Assembly (NCBI RefSeq): GCF_008580665.1
Contig: NZ_BKDJ01000001.1
Location: 434,001 to 498,000, forward strand
Direction of reading: 5' to 3'
From: Zafaria cholistanensis
GTDB taxonomy: Bacteria > Actinomycetota > Actinomycetes > Actinomycetales > Micrococcaceae
DNA: 64,000 nucleotides
Position 1 is the stretch's first letter; each line of letters starts with the position of its first letter. Position numbers and translations under genes: made by a program. The notes beneath the pieces were generated by a model. The model made no database searches. It was not told where the DNA came from and was given only the letters and a program-made list of their open reading frames with translations. Of this stretch, positions 32,042 to 42,989 are shown one piece after another.

Positions 32042-35000
32042 TTGCACCTGAAGTCCCTCACTGTCCGCGGATTCAAGTCCTTCGCCTCCGCGACGGTCTT
32101 CGACTTCGAACCCGGGGTGACGGCCGTCGTGGGACCCAACGGCTCCGGCAAGTCCAACGTCGTGGACGCGCTGGCCTGGGTGATGGGGGAGCAGGGGGCC
32201 AAGACCCTGCGCGGGGGGAAGATGGAGGACGTCATCTTCGCCGGGACCACCGGCCGTCCGCCGCTGGGCCGCGCGCACGTCTCACTGACCATCGACAACA
32301 CTGACGGGGCGTTGCCGATCGAGTACGCGGAGGTCACCATTTCCCGCACGCTCTTCCGCGCCGGAGGGTCGGAGTATGCGATCAACGGGGAACCGGCCCG
32401 CCTGCTGGACATCCAGGAGCTGCTGTCCGACTCCGGCCTCGGCCGGGAGATGCACGTGATCGTGGGGCAGGGGCAGCTGGACCGGATCCTGCACGCCACC
32501 GCCGACGACCGGCGCGGCTTCATCGAGGAGGCCGCCGGCATCCTCAAGCACCGCCGCCGCAGGGAAAAGACGGTCCGCAAGCTGGATGCCATGCAGGCCA
32601 ACCTGGCGCGCCTGCAGGACCTCACCGGGGAACTGCGCCGCCAGCTCACCCCGCTGGGCAAGCAGGCCGAGGTGGCCCGCCGGGCCCAGGCCGTCCAGTT
32701 CGAGGTCCGCGACGCCCGCGCCCGCCTGCTCGCCGACGACCTCGCCACCCTGGCCGGGAACCTCGCCCGGGACAGCGCGGACGAGGCGGCCCTGAGGTCC
32801 AGGCAGGACGGGGTCCAGGCGCGGCTGGAGACCGTCCGTGCCGAACTGGCTTCCCTCGAGGCCGGCGCCGCGCGGGCAACCCCCGCCGTCAACGCCGCCC
32901 GGGACACCTGGTACCGGCTCGGCGCGGTCCGCGAACGTTTCCGCTCGCTCTCCGCGCTCGCCGCCGAGCGCGCCCGCCTGCTGGGCGCCGGCGGGGCGCA
33001 GCCGGACCCTAGCCGGGACCCGGACCGCCTGGAGCACCAGGCAGCCCGCCTGCGCGGGGAACTGGCCGAGGTGGAGGAACAGCTCGAGGCCCGCCGCGAG
33101 CTGCTGGAGGAAGCCATTGAGGCCCGCGCGGCGTCCGAGGAGGCCTTTGCGGAGGAAGAACGCCGGCTGGCCGCGCTGCTGCGCGCCGCCGCGGACCGCC
33201 GGGAGGGCCTGGCCCGGCTGTCCGGCAAGGTCGGCGCCCACCGCTCCCGGGTGGAGGCCGCCGAGGGCGAACGCGGCCGCCTGCTCGCCGCCGCCGCCGA
33301 CGCCGAGTCCCGCCGGGCCGCGGCCCAGGCCGAGCTGGCCGCCGCGCAGGAGCAGCCCGCGGCCCCCGGCCCAGGCGGCGAGGACCCGGAGGCGGCGCTC
33401 GCCGCGGCCCGTGAGCGCGCCGACGCCCTTCAGGGCCGGGTGCGGGAGGTGCGCGCCCGGGAGGCTGGCCGCGACCGCGACCGCGCCGCACTGGCCGCCC
33501 GCCTGGAAGTCCTGCGCCAGGGGCTGGCCCGCAGGGACGCGACCGAGGACGTCCTGGCCGCCGCGCCCTCCGGGATCGGCGGGCGCGTCTTTCTCCAGCT
33601 GGAGGTCGCCGCCGGCCACGAGGCCGCCATTGCCGCCGCGCTCGGGCCCGCCGCCGAAGCGCTGGCCGCCGACGGGCTGGACGCAGCCCGGACGGTGCTG
33701 GAGGGACTCAGGGCCGGGAACTCCGGCCGGGTCCACCTGCTGCTGGCCGACGCACCGGCCGCCCCGGCCGAACCCGAACCGCCGGCCCCCGCCGTCCCGG
33801 CCCGAACCCTGGTGCGGGCCCCCGCCGAACTGGCCGGCGCCGTCGGGCACCTGCTGGCCCGCACCGCCGTAGTCGCCGATGCCGGGGAAGCGGCCGCCGT
33901 GCTCGCCGCTGACCCGGCCTGGCGGCTGGTCACCCGCGACGGCGATGTGTTCACCGCGGCCTCCGCCGCCGGTGGCACCGCCGCCGCTCCCTCGCTGCTG
34001 GAGACCCAAGCGGCCGTGGAGGAGACCGCCCGCAGGCTGGCCGAGGCGGAGGAATCCCTGGCCCTGGCACGCGTCCAGGCCGGAGCGCTGGCGGGCCAGG
34101 CGGCAGGCGCCCGCGCGGAAGCCGACGCCGCCCTGGCCCGGGTGCGTGCCGCCGAAACGCGCAACGCAGCGCAGGCAGCCGGGGTGGCCCGGCTGGAGGC
34201 GGCGGTGCGCCAGAGCGAGGCCGAACGCGACCGGCTCGCCGCCGGGGCGGAGGCGGCCCGGGTCCAGATCGAGGCCGGACAGGAGGCGCTCGCCGAAGCG
34301 GTTGAACGCCTCGACGCGGCGCAGGAATCCGCCGACGGAGACGACGAGCCGGCCACGGGGACCCGGGATGCGCTTGCCACCGCAGCCACCCGCGCCCGGC
34401 AGCGCGAACTGGAGGCCCGGCTGGCCCTGCGCGGGACCGAGGAGCAGGCCGGCTCCCTGCGCGGGCGCGTCCAATCACTCTCCCGGGCCGCCGAAACCGA
34501 GCGCCGGGCCCGCGCCCAGGCCGAGGCCCGTGCCCGGGTCCGGCGCCGGCAGGCGGCCGCCGCCCGCGCGGTCGCCGCGGCCGCGGACACCGCCGGGCGG
34601 CACGCCGAGGCATCCCTGGAACTGGCCGCGGCTGCCCGAGACCGCGCCGAAGCCGTGCGCACGGACCTGGAGGCGCGGCTGGTGGGGGTCCGCGCCGAGG
34701 CCGAGGAGCTGGGCCGGGAGCTGGCCTCCCTGACCGATGCCGCACACCGCGAGGAACTGGCCCGGGCACAGCAGCGGCTGCGGCTGGAGGCGCTGGAAAA
34801 CCGGGCCATCGAGGAACTCGGGATGACCCCGGAGCACCTGCTGGAGCACTACGGGCCGCACCTGCCGGTGCCGTCCGCGGAGGCCGGTGGCGCGGGGGGA
34901 ACGGACAAATGGGCGGCGCTGCACCAGGAGGTCGACGCCGACGGGAACCCGGTGCCCACCGAGGTCCCCTACGACCGCGCGCAGCAGCAGAAGCGGCTCA

Positions 35001-35629
35001 AGAGGGCCGAGCGCGACCTCGCGGCGCTGGGGAAGGTCAACCCGCTGGCCCTGGAGGAGTTCGCCGCGCTGGAGGAACGGCACCGCTTCCTGGCCACCCA
35101 GCTGGAGGACCTCAAGGCCAGCCGCAAGGACCTGCTGGACATCATCCGGGACGTGGACGGGCACGTGCAGCGGGTGTTCGCTGAGGCCTTCGCGGATACC
35201 GCGGCCCAGTTCGGGAGGGTCTTCGCCCGGCTGTTCCCCGGGGGCGAGGGGCGGCTGGTGCTCACCGACCCCTCGGACATGCTCGCCACCGGCATCGAGG
35301 TGGAGGCCCGGCCGGCCGGCAAAAAGATCAAGCGGCTGTCCCTGCTCTCCGGCGGCGAGCGCTCGCTGACCGCGGTGGCGCTGCTGGTGGCGATCTTCAA
35401 GGCGCGCCCCTCGCCCTTCTATGTGATGGACGAGGTCGAGGCCGCGCTGGATGACACCAACCTTGGCCGGCTCATCACGATCTTCGAGGAGCTGCGCGAA
35501 TCCAGCCAGCTGATCGTCATCACGCACCAGAAACGCACCATGGAGATCGCCGACGCGCTCTACGGTGTGACGATGCGCGGGGATGGGGTGTCGGCGGTCA
35601 TCAGCCAGCGGATCGAGCGGCAGGGCTAG
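32042..35629 (+). CDS. smc: Chromosome segregation protein SMC
   Basis: 1195 residues. SMC dimers with ScpA/ScpB load at parS sites and juxtapose chromosome arms. The N-terminal head has LKSLTVRGFKSFA and Walker A GPNGSGKSN; Ala/Glu/Arg-rich coiled coils (~170-500 and ~660-1000) flank a hinge near 505-640 (GIGGRVFLQLEVAAGHEAAIAAALG). The C-terminal head has the signature LLSGGERSLTA and Walker B FYVMDEVEAALDDTN. Complete length for the family. Start is TTG 32042, giving the conserved HLKSLTVRGFKSF; no good Shine-Dalgarno sequence is visible. Confidence 0.97.
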   Translation: MHLKSLTVRGFKSFASATVFDFEPGVTAVVGPNGSGKSNVVDALAWVMGEQGAKTLRGGKMEDVIFAGTTGRPPLGRAHVSLTIDNTDGALPIEYAEVTISRTLFRAGGSEYAINGEPARLLDIQELLSDSGLGREMHVIVGQGQLDRILHATADDRRGFIEEAAGILKHRRRREKTVRKLDAMQANLARLQDLTGELRRQLTPLGKQAEVARRAQAVQFEVRDARARLLADDLATLAGNLARDSADEAALRSRQDGVQARLETVRAELASLEAGAARATPAVNAARDTWYRLGAVRERFRSLSALAAERARLLGAGGAQPDPSRDPDRLEHQAARLRGELAEVEEQLEARRELLEEAIEARAASEEAFAEEERRLAALLRAAADRREGLARLSGKVGAHRSRVEAAEGERGRLLAAAADAESRRAAAQAELAAAQEQPAAPGPGGEDPEAALAAARERADALQGRVREVRAREAGRDRDRAALAARLEVLRQGLARRDATEDVLAAAPSGIGGRVFLQLEVAAGHEAAIAAALGPAAEALAADGLDAARTVLEGLRAGNSGRVHLLLADAPAAPAEPEPPAPAVPARTLVRAPAELAGAVGHLLARTAVVADAGEAAAVLAADPAWRLVTRDGDVFTAASAAGGTAAAPSLLETQAAVEETARRLAEAEESLALARVQAGALAGQAAGARAEADAALARVRAAETRNAAQAAGVARLEAAVRQSEAERDRLAAGAEAARVQIEAGQEALAEAVERLDAAQESADGDDEPATGTRDALATAATRARQRELEARLALRGTEEQAGSLRGRVQSLSRAAETERRARAQAEARARVRRRQAAAARAVAAAADTAGRHAEASLELAAAARDRAEAVRTDLEARLVGVRAEAEELGRELASLTDAAHREELARAQQRLRLEALENRAIEELGMTPEHLLEHYGPHLPVPSAEAGGAGGTDKWAALHQEVDADGNPVPTEVPYDRAQQQKRLKRAERDLAALGKVNPLALEEFAALEERHRFLATQLEDLKASRKDLLDIIRDVDGHVQRVFAEAFADTAAQFGRVFARLFPGGEGRLVLTDPSDMLATGIEVEARPAGKKIKRLSLLSGGERSLTAVALLVAIFKARPSPFYVMDEVEAALDDTNLGRLITIFEELRESSQLIVITHQKRTMEIADALYGVTMRGDGVSAVISQRIERQG

Positions 35630-35685
35630 TCCGGCACGGTGTGCCAGAATGTGAGCATTCCCACCGCCAACCCGAAGGGTGCTCC

Positions 35686-36774
35686 ATGGAATTTGCGCGC
35701 CGCGTCCGCATTGTTCGCCGCCAAGCGCTGGACCGGTACCGCAGCCTGGCCCGCCGGCCCCACCCGGCGGGGGACTCGGGGGAGAGTTCCAGCGCGGACA
35801 CGGCGCTGGTCAGCGTGGTGGTTCCGGTCCACAACGCGATGCCGTACCTGGCTGAACTGCTGGAATCCCTGGAGAACCAGGACATGGACCGGCAGCTTTT
35901 CGAGGTCATCGCCGTGGACGACGGCTCCACCGACGCCGGCGGCAGGGTCCTGGAGGACTTCGCCGCGCGCAACCCGAACGCCCGGGTGATCCACCAGCCC
36001 AACAGCGGCTGGCCGGGGAAGCCGCGCAACGTGGGGGTGGCCGCGAGCCGGGCCGAATTCGTCTTCTTCTGCGATGCGGACGACGTCCTGGGGCCCGAGG
36101 CGCTGCGGCGGATGGTGGACTACGCCCGGCAACACGGCGTCGATGTCCTGCTGCCGAAGCTGGTGGGGCTGGGGGGCCGCGGCGTACGCGAGGCGCTCTT
36201 CGAGAAGACCCTGCTCGACGCGCCCCTGCGCACGGCGGCGGTGTCCCTGGCGCCGCAGAAGCTGATCCGGCGCCGGCTGCTGGTGGACAACGGCATCCGC
36301 TTCCCCGAGGGCAAGGTGCGGCTCGAGGACGGAATCGTGGTCTCGCAGTGCTACCTGCGGTCGCGGCGGACCTCCGTGCTGGCCGACTACGACTACTACC
36401 AGCTGCGCCGGCGCGACGACGGCGGCAACATCAGCAGCAGGCCGGTTGTCCCCGAGGACTACGTGCGTTCGGTCACCCGGATCGCGGAGATCTTCGCCCA
36501 GGGGGCCCCGGACCCGCGGACGGCGGGGCTGCTGGTGCTGGACCTGTACCGGCGCAAATGCCTGCGGTTCTACGAGCCCCGGCGCTTCGCCCGCTTCCGG
36601 CGGCCCGTACAGCGCCGCTGGGTCCTGGCCCACGCGGCCTTCGTGGAACGCTTCATCACCCCGGACCTGCAGCGCCAGCTCGGCGAGGCGAACCGGCGCA
36701 AGACCGAGCTCATCCTGGCCCGCGACGCTGCGGGCATGGCCGCCTACTGCGCCAGCGAGGCGCGGGGCCGGTAG
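35686..36774 (+). CDS. Family 2 glycosyltransferase, TarS/TarP-like
   Basis: 362 residues. GT-A domain: VSVVVPVHNAMPYLAELLESL, VDDGSTDAGG, NSGWPGKPRNVGVA, and FFCDADDVLG with the metal-binding DADD. The following region (LLPKLVGLGGRGVREALFEKT, LAPQKLIRRRLLVDNGIRFPEG, RLEDGIVVSQCYL) is arranged like teichoic-acid GlcNAc transferases of the TarS/TarP type, where RLED.. carries the catalytic base. It probably decorates a polyol-phosphate wall polymer; donor and acceptor are inference. ATG 35686 follows GAAGGG. It lies 56 nt after smc, far from the main wall-polymer locus. Confidence 0.8.
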   Translation: MEFARRVRIVRRQALDRYRSLARRPHPAGDSGESSSADTALVSVVVPVHNAMPYLAELLESLENQDMDRQLFEVIAVDDGSTDAGGRVLEDFAARNPNARVIHQPNSGWPGKPRNVGVAASRAEFVFFCDADDVLGPEALRRMVDYARQHGVDVLLPKLVGLGGRGVREALFEKTLLDAPLRTAAVSLAPQKLIRRRLLVDNGIRFPEGKVRLEDGIVVSQCYLRSRRTSVLADYDYYQLRRRDDGGNISSRPVVPEDYVRSVTRIAEIFAQGAPDPRTAGLLVLDLYRRKCLRFYEPRRFARFRRPVQRRWVLAHAAFVERFITPDLQRQLGEANRRKTELILARDAAGMAAYCASEARGR

Positions 36775-36790
36775 GCGCCCGCCCGGGGCA

Positions 36791-38170
36791 TCAGGCCGGG
36801 CGCCTGGCCCGCACCGGCAGCCAGGCGGCCGCGCCGAGCAGCCCGATCGCCGCCGTCATCCCGAACGCGAAGCCGAAGCCGAGCCGGTCCGCGATCAGCC
36901 CCGCGAGCACCGGGCCCAGGATCGCGCCCAGGTCGACGGACATCTGGAACGTGGCCAGGACCTTCCCGCCCGTGCGGTCCGCCCCGATCACGTCGGCCAC
37001 CGCGGCCTGCTGGGCCGGGTTCATGAAACCCGTGCCCGCGCCGGAGACGACCGCCAGGACCAGGAACAGGGGCACGGAGGAGGTGAAGCCGATGCCCGCC
37101 ATGGCCAGCGAGGCCACCGCAAGGCCGGACATCAGCGGGACCCTGCGCCCGTAGAGGTCGCTCACCCTGCCGGCGAACGGCTGGGACACCGCGTTGCCGG
37201 CGGCGAACAGGGCCAGCGCCACCCCGGCGTAGGCATCCCCATGGATGAAGGTCTGCGCGGCGAAGAGCGGCACCAGCGCCGTGCGCACCCCGAACGTGGA
37301 CCACCCGTTGGCGAAGCCCGAGCACAGGGCGGCCCGGTAGGTGGACACCCCCAGGGCTTCGCGCACGGACATGGGGGGTTTGGCGGCGGCGTTGCCGCGG
37401 CTGCCGGTGCCGGCATGGCGCAGCAGGACAAAGACCAGCCCGGCCGCGACCACAAGGGTTCCGCCGTAGATGAAGAACGGCAGCCGGTAGCCGAGCCCGG
37501 CAAGCAGGCCGCCGACGATCGGTCCGGCGATGTTGCCGGTCAGGAACGCGGTCGCGTACATCCCGGAGATCCGCCCGCGCATCGAGGGCGGCGACAGGCG
37601 GGCGATCATGGTCATCGCCGAAACGGTGAACATCGTGGACCCGATGCCGCCCAGGGCACGGAAAAACATCAGTTGCGCGTAGTCCCCGGCCAGGCCGCAC
37701 AGCAGGGTGGACACCGCCACGGTCAGCACGCCACCGACATAGACGGCCGGTTCCCCCAGCCGGTCCGTGAGCCGGCCGCTGACCGGGGCAAAGAGCAGCC
37801 GGGTCAGGGCGAACACGCTCACGATCATGCCCGCGGCCGCGACTCCGACGTCGAAACTGCGCGCGAACTGCGGCAGGATCGGGGCGATCAGCCCGAACCC
37901 GATCGCAATCAGGAACGCCGCCGCGATCAGCACCCGGATCTCGCGCGGCACCGGTTCTCGCGGGGCCGGTTCCTGCGGGGCCGGTTCCTGCGGGGCCGGT
38001 TCCTGCGGGGCCGGTTTCTGCGGCGCCGGTTTCTGCGGCGCCGCCCCGGATCCGCCTTCCCGCGCGCCGCCGGCGGCAGGCGTGCCGCGCGGGCCAACCG
38101 GCCGGGGATCCGGGGTGGAGCGGTGCCCTGGGGACGGGTCGGGGCCAGAGGGAGGAGGGGGAGTGTCCAT
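36791..38170 (-). CDS. MFS transporter with repetitive N-terminal extension
   Basis: 459 residues with 12 predicted membrane segments: VLIAAAFLIAIGFGLIAPILPQF opens the first helix, RLTDRLGE is the loop after helix 2, and RVSDLYGRR the equivalent loop of the second half. Drug-exporter-like (DHA1); substrate unknown. The first ~77 residues are Pro-rich and cytoplasmic, with a PQxPA repeat encoded by six 15-bp units (37951-38040). This extension is not part of the MFS fold and may vary in length. Convergent with the GT2 gene and divergent from ftsY. Confidence 0.88.
   Translation of the reverse strand: MDTPPPPSGPDPSPGHRSTPDPRPVGPRGTPAAGGAREGGSGAAPQKPAPQKPAPQEPAPQEPAPQEPAPREPVPREIRVLIAAAFLIAIGFGLIAPILPQFARSFDVGVAAAGMIVSVFALTRLLFAPVSGRLTDRLGEPAVYVGGVLTVAVSTLLCGLAGDYAQLMFFRALGGIGSTMFTVSAMTMIARLSPPSMRGRISGMYATAFLTGNIAGPIVGGLLAGLGYRLPFFIYGGTLVVAAGLVFVLLRHAGTGSRGNAAAKPPMSVREALGVSTYRAALCSGFANGWSTFGVRTALVPLFAAQTFIHGDAYAGVALALFAAGNAVSQPFAGRVSDLYGRRVPLMSGLAVASLAMAGIGFTSSVPLFLVLAVVSGAGTGFMNPAQQAAVADVIGADRTGGKVLATFQMSVDLGAILGPVLAGLIADRLGFGFAFGMTAAIGLLGAAAWLPVRARRPA
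37951..38040 (-). repeat. 15-bp tandem repeat, 6 copies, in the MFS N-terminus
   Basis: Units CCGGTT[C/T][C/T][T/C]GCGG[G/C]G, three of them identical. They encode PQKPA/PQEPA/PREPV. The unit is a multiple of three, so copy-number change would keep the frame. Confidence 0.95.
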
Positions 38171-38274
38171 GACGGGACGAGTCTAGCCGCACGCCCCGCC
38201 CGGCGCGCGGGGCGTGCGGTCCTTTCCTGCGCGGCGGCACGGCGGTGGGATGGCGGCTGTGAGAAGCTTGTTTC

Positions 38275-39480
38275 GTGCCTACCCAAGACCTCTTTCTGAT
38301 CATCGCTGTCGCCGCCGTCGTCCTGATCCTCGGCGTCGGCACCGCCTTCCTGCTGCGCGGACGCAAGACGCCTCCGGGCACCTACACCAGCACCCGGGAC
38401 GCGAACGACCAGCCCGCGGGCTCGGGCGGCACCGCCGTGGCCGAACCCGAGGCCCCGGCCGCGCCGGCCCCCGCCGTCGAACCCGCCCAGGCCCCGCCCG
38501 TCGGCCCCGACCTGGGGGTGGAGCAGCTTCCGGAGGCTGCGGTCCTGGAGGTTCCCGCCCCGGTCCGCGGCCGCCTGGCCCGCCTGCGCGCCCGCCTGGT
38601 CCGGTCCAACAATGCCCTGGGCAAGGGCCTGCTGGCCCTGCTGTCCCGGGACACGATCGATGAGGATGTCTGGGACGAGATCGAGGAGACGCTGCTGCTG
38701 GCGGACCTCGGCACCGAACCGACGCAGGAACTGGTCGGGGCGCTGCGGGAACGCGTCAAGGTCGAAGGCAGCCGCGACCCCCAGCACGTCCATGACATGC
38801 TGCGCGAGGAGCTGGTCAGGCTCGTTGACCCGTCGATGGACCGGGAACTCGCCTCCCAGCGCCACCCGGACCGGCCGGCCATCGTGATGGTCGTCGGCGT
38901 CAACGGCGTGGGCAAGACCACCACCATCGGCAAGCTGGCCCGCGTCCTGGTGGCCCAGGACAAGGACGTCCTGCTCGGTGCGGCGGACACGTTCCGGGCC
39001 GCCGCGGCCGAACAGCTGGCCACGTGGGGCGACCGCGTCGGGGTGCCGACCGTCAAGGCAGACGTCGACGGCGCGGACCCGGCGTCCGTCGCCTTCGAGG
39101 CGGTGCGCGCCGGGATCGAGCAGGAGGTCGACGTCGTGATGATCGACACCGCCGGCCGCCTGCAAAACAAGGTCGGCCTGATGGACGAGCTCGGCAAGAT
39201 CAAGCGCGTGGTCGAGAAGCAGGCCACGGTGGACGAGGTGCTGCTGGTCCTGGACGCGACCACCGGGCAGAACGGGCTGAACCAGGCCAAGGTGTTCTCC
39301 GAGGTCGTCAACGTCACCGGCATCGTCCTGACCAAGCTCGACGGCACCGCCAAGGGCGGGATCGTGGTCGCGATCCAGCGCCAGCTCGGGGTCCCGGTGA
39401 AGCTGGTCGGCCTGGGCGAGGGCCCGGACGACCTGGCCCCGTTCGACGCCGAAGCGTTCGTGGACGCGCTCCTGGACTGA
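38275..39480 (+). CDS. ftsY: Signal recognition particle receptor FtsY
   Basis: 401 residues. FtsY docks SRP-ribosome complexes at the membrane. Actinobacterial type: an N-terminal membrane helix (DLFLIIAVAAVVLILGVGTAFLL), an Ala/Pro-rich acidic linker, an N domain and a G domain with G1 GVNGVGKTTT, DTFRAAAAEQL, DTAGRL, and TKLDGTAKGG, ending in GLGEGPDDLAPFD. Starts with GTG 38275. ffh, its partner, is at 44521. Confidence 0.96.
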   Translation: MPTQDLFLIIAVAAVVLILGVGTAFLLRGRKTPPGTYTSTRDANDQPAGSGGTAVAEPEAPAAPAPAVEPAQAPPVGPDLGVEQLPEAAVLEVPAPVRGRLARLRARLVRSNNALGKGLLALLSRDTIDEDVWDEIEETLLLADLGTEPTQELVGALRERVKVEGSRDPQHVHDMLREELVRLVDPSMDRELASQRHPDRPAIVMVVGVNGVGKTTTIGKLARVLVAQDKDVLLGAADTFRAAAAEQLATWGDRVGVPTVKADVDGADPASVAFEAVRAGIEQEVDVVMIDTAGRLQNKVGLMDELGKIKRVVEKQATVDEVLLVLDATTGQNGLNQAKVFSEVVNVTGIVLTKLDGTAKGGIVVAIQRQLGVPVKLVGLGEGPDDLAPFDAEAFVDALLD

Positions 39481-39502
39481 CGCCCTCCGGGACGGTTAGG
39501 GA

Positions 39503-40999
39503 CTAGCCCGGGGCGCCCTCCGCGTCCGGGGCCTCCCGGGCTGCCCGCGCGTACGACGCGGAGACCCGGCGGTAGACCGGGGCCAGGAAGGCCAGGAGCG
39601 CGGCCGCGACCAGGGTGGTCCCGGCCAGCAGGAATATCAGGGCGATGCCCCGGGAGGTGCCCTCGCCCAGCAGCGGGGCGAGCCGGGCGGCGCCCTCGGC
39701 CGAGCGGGCGTACGGAATGACCCAGACCTGCGCCACCGGCGCGATGAGGAACGCGGTGAGCGGCGCCGCTGCGGACTCGAAGGCCAGCGCGAACCCGAAT
39801 ACCCGGCCCTGCCGCGGCAGGGGCACCACCCGTTGGATGACCGTCTGCTCGGCGGCCTCCACGAAAGGCACCAGGGCCATATACAGCCAGATGCCGGCGA
39901 TGTACAGCCATGCCCACTCGCGCAGCGTGAACACCGCGCCGATAATCCCCATCAAAACGACCGCCATGAGCAGGGTGCGCAGCGGATTGGACCCGAGCCC
40001 GAACTTTCCGATCAGCGCGCCGCCAACGATGAATCCGCTGGCGCCGAGGGCCAGGTAGGTCCCCCACAGCTCCACGGGGAACATCTCCAGGCCGTAGGGA
40101 TCCATCAAGGCCATGTAGACGCCGCCGATGAAGTTGTTGAACGTGGAGAACAGGATCAGCGCGAAGAGCCCGGCAATGGCGAGCACGGCGGCGAGGGAGC
40201 CGCGCAGGTCGAATCCGCCCTGCGCGTCCGTGGGGGCCGCGCGGACCTCCTCGGGCATGCGCAGGGTGAGCAGGTGCGCGAACGCCACCGCCGTGAGCGC
40301 CAGGGCGACGAGGATCGTCCGGCCCATGCCCAGCACCCCGACCGAGAGCCCGGAAAGCACTGAGGTGAGGATGAACATCAGTCCCTGCACCATCCCCACC
40401 AGCCCGTTGGCGTTGGCCCGCCGGTCCGGTTCGATGAGGATGGTGACCGTGGTGGAGAGGGCGATGTTGCGCATGTTTTCTACCACAGACCCGGCCAGGA
40501 TGAGCAGGGAGAAGACCCAGAACCACGGCTGTGCCAGGTCCAGCAGCCGGGCGGCGGGAGTGAGCAGGAACAGGGCCCCGGACGCCATGAACATCAGCAG
40601 GGTGAAGGCGGCGGCGAAGCGCATCACGGCCAGCTTGCGGTAGCGGTCCACGAAGGTGCCGAAACCGATGCTGGAAAAGGCGACCAGCAGCATGTAGGCG
40701 CCTCCGACCACCCCGGTGGCGATCACGTTGCGCGTCTGCAGGTACACCCAGAACGTCAGGGCGAACCACAGGTAGCTGGTGGTGACGTTGGCCAATGCGG
40801 TGTTCGCGAGGATCCAGGCAAAGGTGCGGTGCCGCTGGGCCGGAGGGCGCAGGGAGGTGTCGATGGCCTCGGGACCGGCCCGGCGCGGGACCGGGCCGCC
40901 CCCGGCCTGCGCGGACCCGGATGCCGTGCCGGCCGGGAGGCCCGCGCCGCCGCCGGGAGCCGCGTCCGCTCCCGGGGGGACCCGTTCCTGCTCGGTCAT
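39503..40999 (-). CDS. MFS transporter
   Basis: 498 residues with 12 hydrophobic segments and a ~60-residue Gly/Ala/Pro-rich cytoplasmic N-terminus. FAWILANTALANVTTSYLWFALTFWVYLQT begins the first helix; FGTFVDRYRKLAVMRFA is the inter-helix loop; LPRQGRVFGFALAFESAAAPL lies in the second half. Resembles multidrug or tetracycline-exporter-like MFS proteins of actinobacteria. Substrate unknown. ATG 40999 is chosen since the longer ORF to 41191 would enter the amtB regulatory region. Convergent with ftsY, 22 nt apart. Confidence 0.87.
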   Translation of the reverse strand: MTEQERVPPGADAAPGGGAGLPAGTASGSAQAGGGPVPRRAGPEAIDTSLRPPAQRHRTFAWILANTALANVTTSYLWFALTFWVYLQTRNVIATGVVGGAYMLLVAFSSIGFGTFVDRYRKLAVMRFAAAFTLLMFMASGALFLLTPAARLLDLAQPWFWVFSLLILAGSVVENMRNIALSTTVTILIEPDRRANANGLVGMVQGLMFILTSVLSGLSVGVLGMGRTILVALALTAVAFAHLLTLRMPEEVRAAPTDAQGGFDLRGSLAAVLAIAGLFALILFSTFNNFIGGVYMALMDPYGLEMFPVELWGTYLALGASGFIVGGALIGKFGLGSNPLRTLLMAVVLMGIIGAVFTLREWAWLYIAGIWLYMALVPFVEAAEQTVIQRVVPLPRQGRVFGFALAFESAAAPLTAFLIAPVAQVWVIPYARSAEGAARLAPLLGEGTSRGIALIFLLAGTTLVAAALLAFLAPVYRRVSASYARAAREAPDAEGAPG

Positions 41000-41113
41000 G
41001 GGTCCCAGTGTAGTGATGCCCCCCCGGGACGGACATGCCCCGGCGCCGTCCCCGGGTGGCGTAATACGCACGCAACATTCGGGCCACAACTTCTTTACAC
41101 GGCGCCGCATCCT

Positions 41114-41151
41114 GTAACTGCCGCGAAACAACCGCCTCCGCTGGCCGAAAC
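41114..41151 (+). promoter_or_regulatory. Probable GlnR binding site upstream of amtB-glnK
   Basis: GTAAC (41114-41118), 6 nt, GAAAC (41125-41129), 6 nt, CTCCG (41136-41140), 6 nt, GAAAC (41147-41151). The published actinobacterial GlnR consensus is gTnAc-n6-GaAAc-n6-GtnAC-n6-GaAAc; three of four half-sites match exactly with exact spacing. A weaker GTAAT-n6-GCAAC pair lies at 41061-41076. The site lies 56-93 nt before the amtB start. Confidence 0.65.
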
Positions 41152-41163
41152 ACGAGTCCGTGA

Positions 41164-41178
41164 CGCTTGTAGCAAGCG
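41164..41178 (+). promoter_or_regulatory. Perfect inverted repeat in the amtB leader
   Basis: CGCTTG-TAG-CAAGCG between the GlnR site and the amtB ribosome binding site. Either an operator or a 6-bp hairpin in the leader. Confidence 0.4.
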
Positions 41179-41206
41179 GAAATCGCACCAATCACAGGAG
41201 GACGGA

Positions 41207-42849
<1,643 letters not shown>

Positions 42850-42895
42850 ACCAAACGCAACACGCCGCGCAGCCACGACGGCGCGCAGCCACTCG

Positions 42896-42942
42896 GGGGC
42901 CGCCCCGGCGCCGTACACCACGTACGGCGCCGGGGCGGCCCC
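42896..42942. terminator. Strong bidirectional terminator between glnK and zwf
   Basis: Perfect 21-bp inverted repeat (42896-42916 with 42922-42942), 5-nt loop, followed by TTT on the plus strand. It serves the convergent glnK and zwf genes. Confidence 0.85.
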
Positions 42943-42989
42943 TTTCCGCGTTGTCTGCCCGGTCCTGCTCCCGGTGCCGCTGCCGGAGG

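Noticed and set aside
28499-32278. 1259-codon minus-strand open frame
   Set aside because: Crosses three plus-strand genes with clear motifs; composition typical of a shadow frame.
37951-38040. CRISPR-like array
   Set aside because: Units are contiguous 15-mers without spacers and encode a PQxPA tail; no cas genes in the window.
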